From NCBI GenBank assembly GCA_021796135.1, contig JAJYOQ010000200.1, forward strand, positions 1 through 7,367: a stretch of 7,367 bases of DNA. The letters run 5' to 3'. Below, one piece after another: positions 4,394 to 7,367 of the stretch (position 1 is its first letter; each line of letters opens with the position of its first letter). Source of the DNA: Bacteroidota bacterium (GTDB lineage Bacteria > Bacteroidota > Ignavibacteria > Ignavibacteriales > Ignavibacteriaceae). The notes beneath the pieces were generated by a model. The model ran no database searches and was not told the DNA's origin. It saw only the letters and a program-made list of their open reading frames with translations. The translations under genes were made by a program, and so were the position numbers.

Positions 4394-7363
4394 ATGTCTT
4401 TCAACGAACTAAATAGCGTAGAAAATTATATCATCCACCAACTAACTGGTTTAAATCTTAATGCACATCGTATTTCTGATGCAAAGCAAACATATATCGG
4501 TAATTGGTTTTATAAATCTCCGGATGAATTAGAACGGGGTATTAATGAAGTTCTCGTTGAGAGTGAATTAAGGGATGCACTTATTCGCATTAACCCGGAG
4601 ATAAAACAAAAGCCTGAAAGAGCCGATGAAGTTATTTACAAGCTTAGAGCAATTTTAATTTCTGTAAATCAAACCGGACTTGTAAAAGCTAATGAAGAAT
4701 TCTCAAAATGGCTTACCGGGGAAAAGACAATGCCGTTTGGAGAAAATAATCGTCACGTACCCGTTAGACTTATTGACTTTGCCACTCTTAGTAATAATTC
4801 TTTCATCGCTACAAATCAGTTTCGCGTTCACGCAAGAGAAACTAAGATACCTGACATTGCGCTTTTAATTAACGGTATGCCTGTTGTAATAGGTGAGGCT
4901 AAGACACTTATACGCCCATCTGTAAGCTGGCTGGACGGCGCTCATGAAATTCATAATATCTATGAAAATTCTGTCCCTCAGTTATTTGTACCAAACATTC
5001 TTTCTTTTGCCACTGAAGGTAAAGAATTATTTTACGGCTCTGTTCGCTGCGCTCTTGAGTATTGGTCCCCCTGGCGCCTGGAATCTGATGAAGACTCAAT
5101 TACAAAAAAGCTCGGTCTTGGTGAAATAGGTAAAGAATTGTCTGATCTGTTAAAGCCGGCGCGGTTATTAGACATACTCGAAAACTTTTCAATTTTTGCA
5201 TCCGATAAAAAGAAGCGAAGAATAAAAATCATCTGTCGTTATCAGCAGTATCAAGGTGCAAACTTAATTGTCGAACGCGTTAAAAATGGTATCATTAAAA
5301 AAGGATTAATCTGGCACTTTCAAGGTTCCGGTAAATCTTTGTTAATGGTGTTTGCTGCTCAAAAGCTCAGACGAATGCCTGAGCTAAAAAGTCCGACTGT
5401 TATAATTCTTGTTGATAGAACTGACCTCGATACACAAATTACCGGTACATTTAATGCCTCGGAAGTTTCAAATGTAGTAACAACCGACAGCATAAAAGAG
5501 CTTCACGATCTTTTAGAGAAAGACACTCGGAAAATCATTATTACTATGATTCACAAATTCCGAGAAGCTTATCCCGATATGAATACTCGTTCTAACATTA
5601 TTGTCATGGTCGATGAAGCCCACAGAACGCAAGAAGGCGATTTAGGAAGAAAAATGCGTGCTGCATTGCCAAACGCATTTCTGTTTGGTTTAACCGGTAC
5701 GCCGGTAAACAAAGCGGATAAAAATACTTTTTGGGCATTTGGCGCTGAGCAAGATGACGGAGGTTATCTTTCAAGATATACCTTCCAGGATTCTATCCGG
5801 GACAGAGCAACCTTACCTCTGCATTTTGAACCGCGCCTTGTAGATATTCATGTTGATAAAGAAACTATCGATAAGTTATTTAAAGAATTAAAAGAGGAAT
5901 CCGCACTTTCAGATGATGAAGCAGATGCATTAAGCAGAAGAGCCGCAAAAATGGCTACTTTCCTCAAATCTCCTGAAAGAATTAAAAAAATTGTAAACGA
6001 TATTGTAACACATTTTAATGAAAAGGTTAATCCTCACGGCTTCAAAGCAATGATAGTTACACCAGATCGCTTTGCATGTGTGCAATACAAAGAAGAACTT
6101 GATAAGCAGTTAAATCCGGAATGCAGCAGAGTTGTAATCTCTACAAATGCTAATGATGATTTTGAATTCAAACAAAAATGGGGCATGGATAAAGACCAGC
6201 AGGATAAAGTTATCGAGCAGTTTAACGATAAAGATTCTCCTTTAAAATTTCTTATTGTCACTGCAAAATTGTTAACCGGATTTGATTCACCTATTTTACA
6301 AACCATATATCTTGATAAGTCATTAAAAGATCATACACTCCTGCAAGCTATTTGCAGGACAAACCGATTATATCCAAACAAGGAATTTGGTAGAGTAGTT
6401 GATTACTTCGGTATTTTCGATGATGCTGCCGAAGCACTTCAATTTGATGATGAAAGCGTAAAGAAAGTTATCACCAATCTTCAAGTGTTAAAGGACAAAC
6501 TTCCTCAAGTAATGGAAAAATGCCTCAAACATTTTGATGGTGTTGATAGAACAATTGAAGGCTTCGAAGGATTGGAAGCAGCTCAAAATTGCATTAACAC
6601 TGATGATAAGCGCGATGCATTTGCTAAAGATTATTCCTATCTATCTAAGCTTTGGGAATCAATTTCACCCGACAGAATATTGGATAAATTCGAGAAAGAT
6701 TATCGTTGGCTAACACAAGTCTATCAATCTGTTCAACCCGCTGTTGATAATATTGGAAAGCTGCTTTGGCATTCACTTGGGGCACAAACAACAAAACTCA
6801 TTCATGAGAACATTCACGTTAAAGGCATCGTAGATAACATGGAAGAGTTTGTTCTCGATGCTGACGTAATAGACGATATTTTCAATAATCCGGATCCTAA
6901 GAAAATTAAAAACTTAGAAAACGAACTCATTAAAAGATTTAAGAAACATTCCGGCAATCCTGCATTTAAAGAACTAAGCGAAAGATTACAAGAATTACGT
7001 GATAAAGCGGAACAAGGTTTAATCACAAGCATAGAATTCGTTAAGGAGTTATGTAAGATAGCAAAAGAAACCGTGCAAGCAGAAAAAGAAATATTAAATC
7101 AAATAGAGCAGAAATCAGCAAAGACAGCATTAACGGATTTATTTCTGGAACTCAAAACAGATCAGACACCGGCAGTAGTTGAAAGAATAGTAAATGACAT
7201 TGATGCCATAGTAAAAGTAGTACGCTTCCCCGGCTGGCAGACAACCACCTCCGGCGAACGCGAAGTCCAAAAATCCCTTCGCAAAGCATTGCTAAAATAC
7301 AAGCTTCACAAAGACCAAGCATTGTTTGAAAGAGCGTATGCGTATATTAAGGCATACTACTAA
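4394..7363 (+). CDS. hsdR: Type I restriction enzyme motor/nuclease subunit HsdR
   Basis: This 989-residue protein is close to full family length. It would translocate DNA using ATP and cut it when the HsdM-HsdS core finds an unmethylated site. Seen in order: an N-terminal PD-(D/E)xK nuclease (about 1-260) with IPD (Asp154) and GEAK (Glu168, Lys170); Walker A FQGSGKS at 309-315; DEAH at 407-410; FGLTGTP at 431-437; AKLLTGFDSP at 624-633; LLQAICRTNR at 649-658; and a helical C-terminal region (about 690-989) that would contact the methylase core. The QxxxY motif often found after the nuclease residues is not obvious (the region reads GAHEIHNIY). The frame is unbroken. The ATG at 4394 follows an in-frame TAG and begins with the family-like MSFNELNSVENYIIHQL. 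No clear Shine-Dalgarno sequence precedes it. Upstream transcription now has to cross the IS. Confidence 0.96.
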   Translation: MSFNELNSVENYIIHQLTGLNLNAHRISDAKQTYIGNWFYKSPDELERGINEVLVESELRDALIRINPEIKQKPERADEVIYKLRAILISVNQTGLVKANEEFSKWLTGEKTMPFGENNRHVPVRLIDFATLSNNSFIATNQFRVHARETKIPDIALLINGMPVVIGEAKTLIRPSVSWLDGAHEIHNIYENSVPQLFVPNILSFATEGKELFYGSVRCALEYWSPWRLESDEDSITKKLGLGEIGKELSDLLKPARLLDILENFSIFASDKKKRRIKIICRYQQYQGANLIVERVKNGIIKKGLIWHFQGSGKSLLMVFAAQKLRRMPELKSPTVIILVDRTDLDTQITGTFNASEVSNVVTTDSIKELHDLLEKDTRKIIITMIHKFREAYPDMNTRSNIIVMVDEAHRTQEGDLGRKMRAALPNAFLFGLTGTPVNKADKNTFWAFGAEQDDGGYLSRYTFQDSIRDRATLPLHFEPRLVDIHVDKETIDKLFKELKEESALSDDEADALSRRAAKMATFLKSPERIKKIVNDIVTHFNEKVNPHGFKAMIVTPDRFACVQYKEELDKQLNPECSRVVISTNANDDFEFKQKWGMDKDQQDKVIEQFNDKDSPLKFLIVTAKLLTGFDSPILQTIYLDKSLKDHTLLQAICRTNRLYPNKEFGRVVDYFGIFDDAAEALQFDDESVKKVITNLQVLKDKLPQVMEKCLKHFDGVDRTIEGFEGLEAAQNCINTDDKRDAFAKDYSYLSKLWESISPDRILDKFEKDYRWLTQVYQSVQPAVDNIGKLLWHSLGAQTTKLIHENIHVKGIVDNMEEFVLDADVIDDIFNNPDPKKIKNLENELIKRFKKHSGNPAFKELSERLQELRDKAEQGLITSIEFVKELCKIAKETVQAEKEILNQIEQKSAKTALTDLFLELKTDQTPAVVERIVNDIDAIVKVVRFPGWQTTTSGEREVQKSLRKALLKYKLHKDQALFERAYAYIKAYY

Positions 7364-7364
7364 A

Positions 7365-7367
7365 ATG
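7365..7367 (+). other. Possible start codon of a downstream operon gene
   Basis: An ATG occurs one base after the hsdR stop (TAA A ATG) and is the last codon in the window. The spacing would suit another operon member, but there is no coding sequence to test it. Confidence 0.2.

Noticed and set aside
5032..5232. Short open frames on both strands within hsdR (also around 4908-5129, 6034-6306 and 6814-7032) and within hsdM (1173-1421) and hsdS (2318-2530)
   Set aside because: They all lie inside intact, conserved coding sequence in other frames, and have no start signal or domain of their own.

Overview
The window holds most of a type I restriction-modification (R-M) operon on the + strand of an AT-rich bacterial genome. 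An insertion sequence (IS) has landed in it, and a SIR2-family gene is joined to its upstream side. The order is sir2-like (cut by the left window edge), hsdM, hsdS, [IS on the - strand], hsdR. The + strand host genes are packed tightly: sir2-like and hsdM share an ATGA stop/start overlap, and hsdM and hsdS are about 7 bp apart (or overlap, depending on the hsdS start). Removing the IS leaves hsdS and hsdR 11 bp apart. The host cannot be named from the sequence. Low GC and mostly weak or absent Shine-Dalgarno sequences would suit a Bacteroidota/Ignavibacteria-type genome, but this is a weak inference.

Region 1-601 is the C-terminal part of a SIR2-like protein. It has a catalytic-type His in a KIHGS motif, a four-cysteine zinc ribbon and a GYS nucleotide-pocket motif. 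Region 598-2061 is an apparently intact N6-adenine methyltransferase subunit (HsdM). Region 2069-3232 is a two-domain specificity subunit (HsdS). Region 4394-7363 is a complete motor/nuclease subunit (HsdR) with PD-ExK and superfamily 2 helicase motifs. HsdM and HsdS together would methylate a bipartite site, and addition of HsdR would restrict unmethylated DNA. The upstream SIR2-like protein may be a second, NAD-linked defence effector expressed with them.

Region 3178-4356 is a 1179-bp IS with perfect 13-bp terminal inverted repeats, an apparent 7-bp target duplication (TTAATAA) and one intact DDE transposase carrying the IS4-type Y-(2)-R-(3)-E-(6)-K signature. Joining the flanks at the duplication restores an hsdS frame that ends KIFSNP-stop just before hsdR. 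The insertion therefore removed only six native HsdS residues, replaced them with 18 IS-encoded ones, and separated hsdR from the rest of its operon. Nothing here is a clearly undescribed system. The points most worth following are the SIR2/type I R-M coupling and the effect of the IS on hsdR expression and on the hybrid HsdS tail.
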